Below, in pieces: positions 25,545 through 33,749 of a stretch of 64,000 nt of DNA. Each line of letters starts with the position of its first letter. The stretch's first letter is position 1. The notes beneath the pieces are model-generated. The model searched no databases. It was given only the letters and a program-made list of their open reading frames with translations, and was not told the origin of the DNA. The position numbers and the translations under genes are program-made. The stretch spans positions 3,902,001-3,966,000 of the forward strand of contig CP134226.1 of the NCBI GenBank assembly GCA_031655335.1. Reading direction: 5' to 3'. The DNA is from Thalassospiraceae bacterium LMO-SO8 (lineage in GTDB: Bacteria > Pseudomonadota > Alphaproteobacteria > Rhodospirillales > Casp-alpha2).

Positions 25545-25705
25545 ACGTGGCGTCGGCCCCGGCGGCGCGCTACCATTTTTCTTCCCCGGGCATACGGCAG
25601 ACGCCCGGCATCATCAGGCGGAATTCCCGTCCAAGCTCTGCCCTGACGTAGGCCCGACCCGGCGCCAATCGGTTCCGGGCCGCCGCTAAACGATAGGGTA
25701 CAGTC

Positions 25706-27037
25706 ATGGATGCAGAGACCGCCGGCACCCCGCCGCAACCGGAAACCTCAACCCCCGGCGCCCCGCCCGCCGTCGGCTTTGCCGAAGCGGCGTGGTATTG
25801 GCTGCACCTGGGGTTCATCTCGTTCGGCGGCCCGGCCGGCCAGATCGCCATCATGCAGGCCGACTGCGTCGACAAGAAACGCTGGATCGACCAGCAGGCG
25901 TTCCTCCGCGGCCTCAACTATTCCATGCTGCTGCCCGGACCCGAGGCACAGCAACTGGCCGCCTATATCGGCTGGCGCCTGCACGGCATCCGGGGGGCGG
26001 TCACCGCCGGCACCCTGTTCTTCCTGCCGGGCGCGGTCCTGATGATGGCGCTGGCCTGGATCGCCGCCGCCCACGGCGACAACACCTGGGTCATCAAGAT
26101 CTTCAACGGAATCAAGCCCGCGGTGATCGGCATCATCGTGTTTGCCGTGTGGCGCATCGGCAAAAAGACCTGTAATTCGCTGCCTGCCGTGGCGTTGGCG
26201 GCGGCGGCCTTCGCGGCCCTGCATTTCGGCCATGTGCCCTTCCCCCTGATCATCCTGGCCGCCGGTGTTCTGGGCGCGATGATTCCAGCCCTAGGAAAGG
26301 TCGGCGGCCACGGCCACGGCGGCGACGCGGGCCATGGCGACAGCCATCACATGCAACGCCCGGCAGGCAATCCCTGGACGCGGCTGGCGGGGATCACGGC
26401 CCTGTTCCTGGTGCTGTTGGCTCTGCCGGTGGCGGCCCTGGTCATGATCGCCGGTCCGGCACCCTTCCTGGCCGTGGCCAAGCTGTTCACCACGGCGGCC
26501 CTGGTCACCTTCGGCGGCGCCTATGCGGTGCTGCCCTACATCACCGACGCGGCCGTCAACACCCATGGCTGGATCGCGCCGGGCGACATGCTGAACGGCC
26601 TGGCGCTCGCCGAAACCACGCCGGGGCCGCTGGTCCTGGTCAATACCTACGTCGGCTTCTTCGCCGGTTGGAACGGGGCCGGGGCGGCGCATCTGTCGCA
26701 GGTCGCCGCCGGGCTGCTGGCGGCGGCGCTGACGACCTATGTCACCTACCTGCCGTCGTTCTATTTCATCATCGCGGGCGCGCCCTACGTGGATGCCCTG
26801 CAATCCAACGAACACGCCCGGCGGGCCCTGTCCGGAATCACCACCGCCGTGGTCGGCGTGATCTTCAATCTGGCGGTCTTTTTGGGAGAATCGGTTCTGG
26901 TCACAAAGGCGGGCGGCGTCGATTGGACGGCCGCTGCCGTGGCCACGGGGGCCTTGGCGCTGCTGCTGTCGGGCCGGGTGCCGATTCCGGCCCTGGTCGG
27001 GATCGGCGCCGTGCTTGGCGCCAGCGGACTCGTCTAG
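25706..27037 (+). CDS. chrA: Chromate transporter ChrA, two-domain
   Basis: A 443-residue CHR-superfamily membrane protein that exports chromate driven by the proton gradient. It has the two homologous halves of long-chain ChrA: HLGFISFGGPAGQIAIMQ with LLPGPEAQQLAAYIGW in the first, and TFGGAYAVLPYI with AETTPGPLVLVNTYVGF in the second. The linker between the halves (residues 200-216) is unusually rich in Gly and His (GGHGHGGDAGHGDSHH), suggesting metal binding. It forms a module with the rhodanese-ChrB gene at 21131, though four genes lie between. The substrate may also be sulfate or another oxyanion. Confidence 0.92.
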   Translation: MDAETAGTPPQPETSTPGAPPAVGFAEAAWYWLHLGFISFGGPAGQIAIMQADCVDKKRWIDQQAFLRGLNYSMLLPGPEAQQLAAYIGWRLHGIRGAVTAGTLFFLPGAVLMMALAWIAAAHGDNTWVIKIFNGIKPAVIGIIVFAVWRIGKKTCNSLPAVALAAAAFAALHFGHVPFPLIILAAGVLGAMIPALGKVGGHGHGGDAGHGDSHHMQRPAGNPWTRLAGITALFLVLLALPVAALVMIAGPAPFLAVAKLFTTAALVTFGGAYAVLPYITDAAVNTHGWIAPGDMLNGLALAETTPGPLVLVNTYVGFFAGWNGAGAAHLSQVAAGLLAAALTTYVTYLPSFYFIIAGAPYVDALQSNEHARRALSGITTAVVGVIFNLAVFLGESVLVTKAGGVDWTAAAVATGALALLLSGRVPIPALVGIGAVLGASGLV

Positions 27038-27135
27038 ACGACAACCGGCGGCAACAGGGCCGTTGCCCGCATGGCGATCCGGCGCTATCAAATGCGCATC
27101 CCCGGATCGAGGGCACCATCAGGAGAAGACATCCC

Positions 27136-28260
27136 ATGCCGCAACCCGCACCCGCGCGTATCGGTGACGCCGCCGAGGACATTGACACGCCGGCCCTCTT
27201 GATCGAGCTCGACGCGTTCGAACGCAATCTGCGGAAAATGGCCGACTTCGCCAAGGAATCCGGCGTCCGTCTGCGCCCCCATTCCAAGACCCACAAGTCG
27301 GCCCATATCGCGCGCCTGCAAATGGAACTGGGCGCGGTCGGCGTGTGCTGCCAGAAGGTGTCGGAGGCCGAGGCCCTGGTCCAGTCCGGCATTAACGACG
27401 TGCTGATTTCCAACCAGGTGGTCGGGCGGCACAAACTGAACCGCCTGTCGGCCCTGGCCCGCCACGCCAAGATCGCGGTCTGCGCCGACGACGCGGACAA
27501 CGTGGCCGACCTCAACGCCGCCGCCGGCCAGGTCGGCGTGATCATGGACGTGCTGGTGGAAATCGACGTCGGCGCCGGGCGCTGCGGCGTGACGCCGGGC
27601 GAAGCGGCGGTGGCCCTGGCCAAGGAGATCGACCGCTCGCGCAACCTGCGCTTTGCAGGCCTCCAGGCCTACCAGGGATCGGCCCAGCACATCCGTGATT
27701 TCGCCGAACGCAAGATGGCCATCAACGCGGCCCAGGTATTGACCAAGAAGACGGTCGAGCAGCTTGCCGAAGCGGGACTGGAGTGCGACACGGTCGGCGG
27801 CGCCGGCACCGGCACCTATGAATTTCACACGAAGTCAAAGGTGTGGAACGAACTGCAATGCGGATCCTATGTATTCATGGACGCCGATTACGGCCAGAAC
27901 CGCATGTCCGACGGAAAGCCGTTCCGGGCGTTCGAGAATTCCCTGTTCGTGCTGGCCACCGTGATGTCGAAAACCAGCGACGATTTCTGCGTCGTCGATG
28001 CCGGGCACAAGGCGCTCGGCAACGACCAGGGCTTTCCCCTGGTCTCCGAGCTGGAGGAAGTCACCTACTCCAAGCCCTCGGACGAGCACGGCCGCCTCGA
28101 TCTGAGCGAAACCCGCCAAGCCCTCAAGCTGGGCGACAAGGTGCGCCTGATCCCCGGCCACTGCGATCCGACCGTGAACCTGTACGACTGGTACGTGGGC
28201 GTGCGCAACGGCCGGGTCGAGGCTCTGTGGCAGGTCACGGCACGCGGGGCCCTGACCTGA
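27136..28260 (+). CDS. DSD1-family PLP enzyme (D-threonine/3-hydroxyaspartate aldolase-like)
   Basis: A 374-residue fold-type III PLP enzyme related to D-threonine aldolase, D-serine dehydratase and BhcC (3-hydroxy-D-aspartate aldolase). The PLP lysine is expected at K51 in LRPHSKTHKS. The metal site is the H-x-C in IPGHCDPTVNLYD near the C terminus. DTVGGAGTGTYEF binds the PLP phosphate in this family. A strong AGGAGAAG lies nine bases before the ATG. The other enzymes of the beta-hydroxyaspartate cycle are not adjacent, so a BhcC role is unproven; D-threonine or D-serine breakdown are alternatives. A D-aminoacylase gene lies 2 kb downstream, which could supply D-amino acids. Confidence 0.85.
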   Translation: MPQPAPARIGDAAEDIDTPALLIELDAFERNLRKMADFAKESGVRLRPHSKTHKSAHIARLQMELGAVGVCCQKVSEAEALVQSGINDVLISNQVVGRHKLNRLSALARHAKIAVCADDADNVADLNAAAGQVGVIMDVLVEIDVGAGRCGVTPGEAAVALAKEIDRSRNLRFAGLQAYQGSAQHIRDFAERKMAINAAQVLTKKTVEQLAEAGLECDTVGGAGTGTYEFHTKSKVWNELQCGSYVFMDADYGQNRMSDGKPFRAFENSLFVLATVMSKTSDDFCVVDAGHKALGNDQGFPLVSELEEVTYSKPSDEHGRLDLSETRQALKLGDKVRLIPGHCDPTVNLYDWYVGVRNGRVEALWQVTARGALT

Positions 28261-28397
28261 CGGGACCGGAGGCATAAATCTTGGACCGTCCGCCTCGCTT
28301 GCGCCTAAAATATCCACTGGACACGGAGGAGGACACGGCGCCGCAGGTGGCTGTGTTGAGACATCACGACTTCGGCTAAATCAAAGGAAAGTCCGTC

Positions 28398-29216
28398 ATG
28401 AATAAAATCGTCTACATCCTGGGCGCGATCATCGCCATCATCGTCGCCGCCGGCATCTACCTGTTCGTGTTCGCCGGTGACTTGGTTAAGTCCGCCGTGG
28501 AAACCATCGGCAGCGACGCCACCCAGGCCAAGGTGACACTGAATTCCGTGGACCTGGACATGTTCCAGGGCACCGGCGCGATGAAAGGGCTGACCGTCGG
28601 CAATCCCACGGGCTTCAAGACGTCGAGCGCGTTCGAGTTGGGGGCGATCTCCATGCAGATCGACAAGGACTCCATCGGCAAGAACCCGATCGTCATCAAG
28701 TCGATCGCCATCACGGGCCCGATCGTGACCTATGAAAAAGCCGGCGGCTCTTCCAACATCGACGCCATCAAGGCGAACGTCGATGCCTATGCCAAGAAAT
28801 TCGCGGGCGCCGGCGGCGACGCCAAGAAGGAAGCGTCCGGCGGCGAGGAACAGAAACTGGTGATCGAGAAACTGACCATCACCGGCGGCAAGGTGAACCT
28901 GAACGCGGGCATCCTGGGCGGGAAAACGCTTGAGGCCGCCCTGCCCGACATCACCCTGACCGACATCGGCAAGGATTCCGGCGGCTCCAGCCCCGCCGCG
29001 GTGACCAAGGCCGTGATCGACAAACTGACCGCCGGCATCATGTCCATCAACCCGGAAAAATTGATCGGCAACGCCGCCAAGATGATGGAGGGTGCGGTCA
29101 AGGGAGCGACCGACGCCGTCAAGGGCGTGACCGAAGGCGCAGGCGGGGTCACCGAAGGGGCCGGCAAGGCCATGGAAGGCGCGGGCGAGAAGCTCAAGGG
29201 CCTGTTCGGAAAATAG
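28398..29216 (+). CDS. AsmA-like envelope protein
   Basis: A 272-residue protein with one N-terminal membrane segment (residues 4-27) and a periplasmic part. The segments TIGSDATQAKVTLNSVDLDM and MKGLTVGNPTGFKT, with later IVIKSIAITGP, resemble DUF748/AsmA-like proteins, which make beta-rich bridges or affect outer-membrane assembly. The last 60 residues are a low-complexity repeat of the type K-G-A/V-T-(D/E)-A/G (for example GVTEGAGGVTEGAGKAMEGA), which probably forms an amphipathic stretch. It stands alone and ends at a strong intrinsic terminator. Function is not established. Confidence 0.72.
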   Translation: MNKIVYILGAIIAIIVAAGIYLFVFAGDLVKSAVETIGSDATQAKVTLNSVDLDMFQGTGAMKGLTVGNPTGFKTSSAFELGAISMQIDKDSIGKNPIVIKSIAITGPIVTYEKAGGSSNIDAIKANVDAYAKKFAGAGGDAKKEASGGEEQKLVIEKLTITGGKVNLNAGILGGKTLEAALPDITLTDIGKDSGGSSPAAVTKAVIDKLTAGIMSINPEKLIGNAAKMMEGAVKGATDAVKGVTEGAGGVTEGAGKAMEGAGEKLKGLFGK

Positions 29217-29241
29217 GCTTTCATCCCAAGCCATCAATGCG

Positions 29242-29271
29242 AAAGGCGGGACCGCGGGGTCCCGCCTTTTT
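29242..29271 (+). terminator. Intrinsic terminator of the AsmA-like gene
   Basis: A 12-bp perfect stem (29242-29253 and 29258-29269) with a 4-base loop GCGG ends in a T-run, 26 bases after the stop codon. Confidence 0.88.
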
Positions 29272-29339
29272 CGCGTCCGAGAGCACTCTGAAAACGGTTT
29301 TATCGATCACCAGGAATGGAATAATTCATTTCTATATTT

Positions 29340-29358
29340 ATTGCGAATAATTCGCAAT
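29340..29358. promoter_or_regulatory. Fur-like 19-bp palindrome
   Basis: ATTGCGAATAATTCGCAAT is a perfect palindrome with 9-bp arms around one central base, the length and form of a Fur box. A second copy of the core GAATAATTC lies 26 bases upstream (29319-29327), and TATATT at 29333-29338 between them could be a -10 box. The site is 68 bases before the DUF2061 gene, so that gene and perhaps the following cytochrome gene may be controlled by Fur or a relative (inference). Confidence 0.6.
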
Positions 29359-29426
29359 TGCACTACATTCCTTTCAACAAGACCGACCGGATTACGGCTC
29401 GGCACGCCACCCGAAAGGAGCCAACC

Positions 29427-29660
29427 ATGTCACGCAAACTGATCAAAACGGGCACCTATTCCGCCATGCACTTGGTGGTCGCCGTGACGGTGGCCTATGT
29501 CCTGACCCGTGACTGGCACGTCGCCTTGGGCGTGGGGATCATCGAACCGATGGTGCAGACCGCCGCCTACACAATCCACGAAGCCCTGTGGGGAAAGGTG
29601 AAGGACGTCCCCCGGAACGACCGAACCACGCCCGGCGGCGCGACGGCGGCGGCAGCCTAA
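29427..29660 (+). CDS. DUF2061 small membrane protein
   Basis: A 77-residue protein matching DUF2061: it begins MSRKLIKTGTYSAMHLVVAV, continues with two hydrophobic segments (residues 12-28 and 33-48) and the E-P-M-V-Q-T-A-A-Y motif, then IHEALWGKV. A strong AAGGAG lies nine bases before the chosen ATG, and the open frame upstream is excluded for that reason. Its function is unknown; some members sit beside sulfate or iron genes. The Fur-like palindrome just upstream hints at iron control. The stop codon lies within a short tandem repeat. Confidence 0.85.
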   Translation: MSRKLIKTGTYSAMHLVVAVTVAYVLTRDWHVALGVGIIEPMVQTAAYTIHEALWGKVKDVPRNDRTTPGGATAAAA

Positions 29661-29691
29661 GGCGGACGGCAGCCTAAGGCGGACGGCAGCC
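29651..29691. repeat. 17-bp tandem repeat, 2.4 copies
   Basis: The unit GGCAGCCTAAGGCGGAC is repeated twice in full (29651-29667, 29668-29684) with a partial third copy. The first copy contains the stop codon of the DUF2061 gene, so the duplication did not alter the protein. Confidence 0.85.
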
Positions 29692-29741
29692 CCTCCATTA
29701 TCCTGTGTTTCGGGCGCAATATCGCGCTAGACTTAAACGCG

Positions 29742-30215
29742 ATGGGTAAGAGGAGATTCACCAAGATCGCTTCCGCATGCATCAGCATGGTGGCTTGCCT
29801 GTTCCTGGTCCAATCGACACACTCGTTTCTCAAAGACCCGGCGTTCGCCCAGGCGGCCAACGAGTCCTCCCCTGCCTTCCATAACTACAGCATGCACCGG
29901 CACCTGCTGCACCTTCTACGTATCGCGGACAGCCTTACCCGCCGGGACTACGGGGAAGTGGCGAGCCTTGCCGGCAAAAAGCTGGGATTGCAGTCAAGCG
30001 CGGGCAAGCGGGACCCATCCTCAGGTTTCGTGGAACCCGACCAGGGCATCTGGGAACTGGGTTGGCGATTCCGCCAACAGGCGTCGCGCTTGTCCGAACT
30101 CGCAAAGACAGCGGCGGAAGACCCGACGCAGGTCGATCCGGGCGCGGTTGATCTCGAATTCGTAAAACTGGCCAAGGCCTGCCACGCCTGTCACGCCGTC
30201 CTTCAGCGGCCTTGA
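29742..30215 (+). CDS. Periplasmic c-type cytochrome (cytochrome c'-like)
   Basis: A 157-residue exported protein with one haem-binding site. The signal peptide is MGKRRFTKIASACISMVACLF, with cleavage expected near AFAQA at residue 37. The mature part is helical and the C-x-x-C-H motif (CHACH) is only seven residues from the C terminus, as in cytochrome c' and related four-helix cytochromes. Family members bind NO or act in electron transfer. No other redox gene is adjacent, so its partner is unknown. The start ATG is preceded by a weak site only. It converges on the D-aminoacylase gene. Confidence 0.82.
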   Translation: MGKRRFTKIASACISMVACLFLVQSTHSFLKDPAFAQAANESSPAFHNYSMHRHLLHLLRIADSLTRRDYGEVASLAGKKLGLQSSAGKRDPSSGFVEPDQGIWELGWRFRQQASRLSELAKTAAEDPTQVDPGAVDLEFVKLAKACHACHAVLQRP

Positions 30216-30241
30216 TGCACGGCGGTCCGCTGCCCTGCGGA

Positions 30242-31711
30242 TCAGGCCACCGCCCGACCGACCCGCCGGCCCGGCCGGGCACCGGTCCAGGCCAAATCAT
30301 GCCAGACGAGCGCCCCGTTCACATAGACCCGCTCAATCCCGCCCGCAGGCGTTTCCGGAGCCTCGAAGGTGGCGCGGTCGATCACCGTCTTGGGGTTGAA
30401 CAACACCAAATCGGCGAAAGCCCCCTTGCGGATCACGCCACGGTCCTTGAGCCCGAACACGCTGGCGGGCTTGCCCGACATGCGGTGGACGGCTTCCTCC
30501 AGGCTGAACACGCCTTCGTCCCGGCAGTAATGGCCGAGCACCCGGGGGAACGTCCCCCACAGACGGGGATGCGGGCGGCCTTCGTCGATGGGCAGGCCGT
30601 CCGACGCGATCATCGCCCCCGGAAAGGCCATGATGCGGCGCACCTCGGCCTCGTCCATGCGGAAGTAGACGGCCCCCGCCGGGGACAGGCGGCGGATCGC
30701 CTCGTCCACGCCGCATCCCCATTCGTCGACAATGCTGTCGAATTCGCGGCCGACCATCTCTGGATGGGTGGCGGACGAGGTCAGCACCGTCTTTTCCGAC
30801 GTCGACAGGAAATCCTTCAGCAGGATCGTCGAGGTCGCCGTGTAGGGGTAGACGTCGAAATCCAGCGCCATGTCCTTCTGCGCCGCCTTGATGTGGGCCA
30901 GACTGTCGTGGCTTTTGCCCCAGTTTTCCCGGCCCACGCATTTGTGGTGAGAAATCACCGTGGCCGCGCCCGAGCGCCGGGCAATGTCGATGGTCTCGTC
31001 CACGGACTCGACCAGGTCGGGGCCTTCGTTGCGCATATGGGTCGTGTAGAGGGCGCCGAAATCCTTCAGACAGGCCGCCAGTTCGACGATTTCGTCCGTC
31101 GGCGCGTGGATCGCCGTGGGATAGGCCAGCCCGGTGGAGAGGCCGACGGCCCCGTCCCGCAAGCTCTGTTCCAGGACCCGCGCCATGGCGTCGATTTCGG
31201 CCTTGGTCGCCGGGCGATCGAAGGTATCCAGCATCACCCCGGCGCGCAGGGTCGTATGGCCGACCAAGCTCGCCACGTTGATGGCGGCGGGACTGTCGGC
31301 CAAGGCGGCGTTGTAGTCGGCCAGGGTGGGAAAGCGGTAATCGGCCCAGCCCCCCAGCAGCGCCATGGGCCCCGGCGGATCGGCCTCGCCCGCCCGGCAG
31401 GCCGCCGTGAAGGGCGCCAGCGACACGCCGCAGTTGCCGGTGACCACCGTGGTCACGCCCTGGCTGGTCTTGGGCGCCACGCTGGGTTGGGTCAGGACCA
31501 GGCGGTCGTCGTGGGTATGCACGTCGATGAACCCGGGAGCCAGCGCCAGCCCCGTGCCGTCGACGGTTTCCTTGGCCATGGCCCCTTCCGCCGCCAAATC
31601 GCCGACCGCCGCGACGCGGTCGCCCGTGACAGCCACGTCGGCGCGCTGCCGGGGGCCGCCGGTTCCGTCGATGACGTCGGCGCCGGTAATCAAAAGGTCG
31701 TAGGCGGGCAT
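30242..31711 (-). CDS. D-aminoacylase / N-acyl-D-amino-acid deacylase family amidohydrolase
   Basis: A 489-residue zinc amidohydrolase that removes acyl groups from N-acyl-D-amino acids. It opens MPAYDLLITGADVIDGTGG, then shows the metal motif GFIDVHTHDDRL (H-x-H-x-D), the cysteine-containing TTVVTGNCGVSLAPF typical of the D-aminoacylase branch, and ISHHKCVGRENWGKS with the further histidines. GIERVYVNGALVWHD near the end closes the small beta domain. It faces the acyl-CoA dehydrogenase gene across a 145-base gap. A D-hydroxy-amino-acid PLP enzyme is encoded 2 kb away, and both could serve D-amino acid use (inference). Confidence 0.9.
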   Translation of the reverse strand: MPAYDLLITGADVIDGTGGPRQRADVAVTGDRVAAVGDLAAEGAMAKETVDGTGLALAPGFIDVHTHDDRLVLTQPSVAPKTSQGVTTVVTGNCGVSLAPFTAACRAGEADPPGPMALLGGWADYRFPTLADYNAALADSPAAINVASLVGHTTLRAGVMLDTFDRPATKAEIDAMARVLEQSLRDGAVGLSTGLAYPTAIHAPTDEIVELAACLKDFGALYTTHMRNEGPDLVESVDETIDIARRSGAATVISHHKCVGRENWGKSHDSLAHIKAAQKDMALDFDVYPYTATSTILLKDFLSTSEKTVLTSSATHPEMVGREFDSIVDEWGCGVDEAIRRLSPAGAVYFRMDEAEVRRIMAFPGAMIASDGLPIDEGRPHPRLWGTFPRVLGHYCRDEGVFSLEEAVHRMSGKPASVFGLKDRGVIRKGAFADLVLFNPKTVIDRATFEAPETPAGGIERVYVNGALVWHDLAWTGARPGRRVGRAVA

Positions 31712-31856
31712 GGCGGGTGGTCTCCTGCTGCGTGGTGGTCGGGGTCATTTTACATGGCTGGGCGCGGCGCGCCATACGCCCGCCCACCTTGACGTAACGG
31801 CACCGTTGTCAGCGCCCCAAACCTTGCCTACAACCGGGGTGTTGAGGAGACATCCA

Positions 31857-33647
31857 ATGGCGGATTACCGGGCACCCCTGGACGATATGCGCTTCGCGCT
31901 GAACGAGATCGCGGGCTTGGCCGCCGTGAACCGGCTGCCGGGATTCGCCGACGCGACGCCGGATCTTATCGACGCGATCCTGGAAGAGGCCGGCAAATTC
32001 GGAACCGATATCCTCGCCCCCCTGAACCATTCCGGCGACCAGGAGGGCTGCGTCCTGGAAAACGGCGTGGTGCGCACACCCAAGGGCTTTCCCGACGCCT
32101 ACCAGCAGTTCGTCGAAGCCGGCTGGAACGGCATCTGGGCGCCGGAGGATTGGGGTGGGCAAGGCCTGCCCGTGCTGGTCGCGACGGCGGTGTCGGAAAT
32201 CTGGCACGCCGCCAATCTGTCCTTCGCCCTCTGCCCCATGCTGACGCAAAGCGCCATCGAACTGCTGCTGTCCCATGGCTCCGACGAGATCAATGCCGTC
32301 TACCTGGAAAAGCTGGTCACCGGGCAATGGGCCGGCACCATGAACCTGACCGAACCGCAGGCCGGATCGGACCTGGCGCGCATCCGCTGCAAGGCGGAGC
32401 GCGCCGGCGACGGCCATTACCTTCTGCGTGGCCAGAAGATCTTCATCAGCCACGGCGAACACGACATGGCCGAGAACATCGTGCACATGGTGCTGGCGCG
32501 GTCCCCCGACGGACCCGAAGGCATCAAGGGGCTGTCGCTGTTCGTGGTGCCCAAGTTCCTGCCCGACGCGGACGGCAATCCGGGGATGCGCAACGACCTG
32601 CGCTGCGTGTCGCTGGAACACAAGATGGGCATGCACGCGAGCCCCACCGCCGTGATGTCCTACGGCGACGACGGCGGCGCCAAGGCCTTCCTGATCGGCG
32701 AGGAAAACCGCGGCATCGAGTACATGTTCATCATGATGAACGCGGCCCGCCTCGCCGTCGGCATGGAGGGCGTGGGCATCGCCGAACGGGCCTATCAGCA
32801 GGCCCGCGATTTCGCCCGGGAACGGGTCCAGAGCCGCGCGCTGACGGGCGGCGGGGCCGAGCCCGTGACGATCATTCACCATCCGGACGTACGCCGCATG
32901 CTGCTGGCCATGCGGACGCAGACCGAGGCCATCCGCGCCATTGCTTACAAGGTCGCGGGCGCCATCGATATCGCCCGGCATCACACGAATACGGCGGAAC
33001 GCGCCCGCGCCCAGGCCTTCATCGACCTGATGACGCCCGTGGCCAAGGCCTTTTCCACCGACATCGCGTCCGAGGTCGCCGACCTGGGCATCCAGGTTCA
33101 CGGCGGCATGGGTTATATCGAGGAGACGGGGGCCGCGCAGCATGCGCGGGACATCCGTGTGGCCCGCATCTACGAAGGCACCAACGGCATCCAGGCCAAC
33201 GATCTGGTCGGCCGCAAGGTCGCCCGCGACGAGGGAATTGCCGTCGGCGAGCTGATCAAGGCCATGCGCGAGACCGTCGCCGATCTCGCCGCCCATGACG
33301 GCGGCCTGGAGGACCTTTCGGAACCCTTGACCACAGCCGTCCGCGCCCTGGAAACGGCGACGGACTGGATCGTCGAAACCTGGCCCCAGGACCCCGCCTC
33401 CGCGGCGGCCGGCGCCGTGCATTATCTGCGCCTGATGGGCATCGCCACGGGCGGCTGGTTGCTGGCCCAGGGGGCGTTGCGCGCCGCCAAACGCAAGGCG
33501 CGCGGCGACGCCGATCCCATTCTCGATCACAAGCTGGTGTCCGCCCGTTTCTTCGCCGAACAGTACCTGCCACAGGCGGCGGCTCTGCGCACGACGATCC
33601 TGGCCGGCGGCGGCACGGTCGCGGCGGTTTCGCCGGACGCTTTCTAG
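31857..33647 (+). CDS. Acyl-CoA dehydrogenase (FadE/DmdC-type, with C-terminal domain)
   Basis: A 596-residue flavoenzyme that introduces a trans-2 double bond into an acyl-CoA. It has the extended N-terminal helix region, the FAD/substrate region MNLTEPQAGSDLARIRCKAE, FISHGEHDMAEN, and VHGGMGYIEETGAAQHARD followed by YEGTNGIQANDL with the catalytic glutamate. The last 130 residues are the extra helical domain found in long acyl-CoA dehydrogenases such as DmdC (3-methylmercaptopropionyl-CoA dehydrogenase). The substrate is not determined; a medium-chain fatty acyl-CoA is equally likely. GAGGAGA precedes the ATG. An AACGG/CCGTT dyad at 31796-31807 in the divergent gap may bind a regulator. Confidence 0.92.
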   Translation: MADYRAPLDDMRFALNEIAGLAAVNRLPGFADATPDLIDAILEEAGKFGTDILAPLNHSGDQEGCVLENGVVRTPKGFPDAYQQFVEAGWNGIWAPEDWGGQGLPVLVATAVSEIWHAANLSFALCPMLTQSAIELLLSHGSDEINAVYLEKLVTGQWAGTMNLTEPQAGSDLARIRCKAERAGDGHYLLRGQKIFISHGEHDMAENIVHMVLARSPDGPEGIKGLSLFVVPKFLPDADGNPGMRNDLRCVSLEHKMGMHASPTAVMSYGDDGGAKAFLIGEENRGIEYMFIMMNAARLAVGMEGVGIAERAYQQARDFARERVQSRALTGGGAEPVTIIHHPDVRRMLLAMRTQTEAIRAIAYKVAGAIDIARHHTNTAERARAQAFIDLMTPVAKAFSTDIASEVADLGIQVHGGMGYIEETGAAQHARDIRVARIYEGTNGIQANDLVGRKVARDEGIAVGELIKAMRETVADLAAHDGGLEDLSEPLTTAVRALETATDWIVETWPQDPASAAAGAVHYLRLMGIATGGWLLAQGALRAAKRKARGDADPILDHKLVSARFFAEQYLPQAAALRTTILAGGGTVAAVSPDAF

Positions 33648-33693
33648 TTCCTGCGCTCTGCCCCGTAACGGCCCGGAGAATCAGGGTTTGTGC

Positions 33694-33721
33694 CTTGATT
33701 TATTAACCTTTTTCCTACAGT
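33694..33721 (+). promoter_or_regulatory. Candidate lptF promoter
   Basis: CTTGAT (33694-33699) and TACAGT (33716-33721), 16 bases apart, lie in an AT-rich stretch 28 bases before the lptF start. The -10 hexamer matches only four of six consensus bases. Confidence 0.38.
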
Positions 33722-33749
33722 TTGAGGTCCTCATTCCCTGGGGATTCGA

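Noticed and set aside
30212-31792. Plus-strand frame of 526 codons
   Set aside because: It is antisense to the D-aminoacylase gene, which has clear family motifs; this frame has none.
31809-33530. Minus-strand frame of 573 codons
   Set aside because: It is opposite the acyl-CoA dehydrogenase gene and has no recognisable domain.
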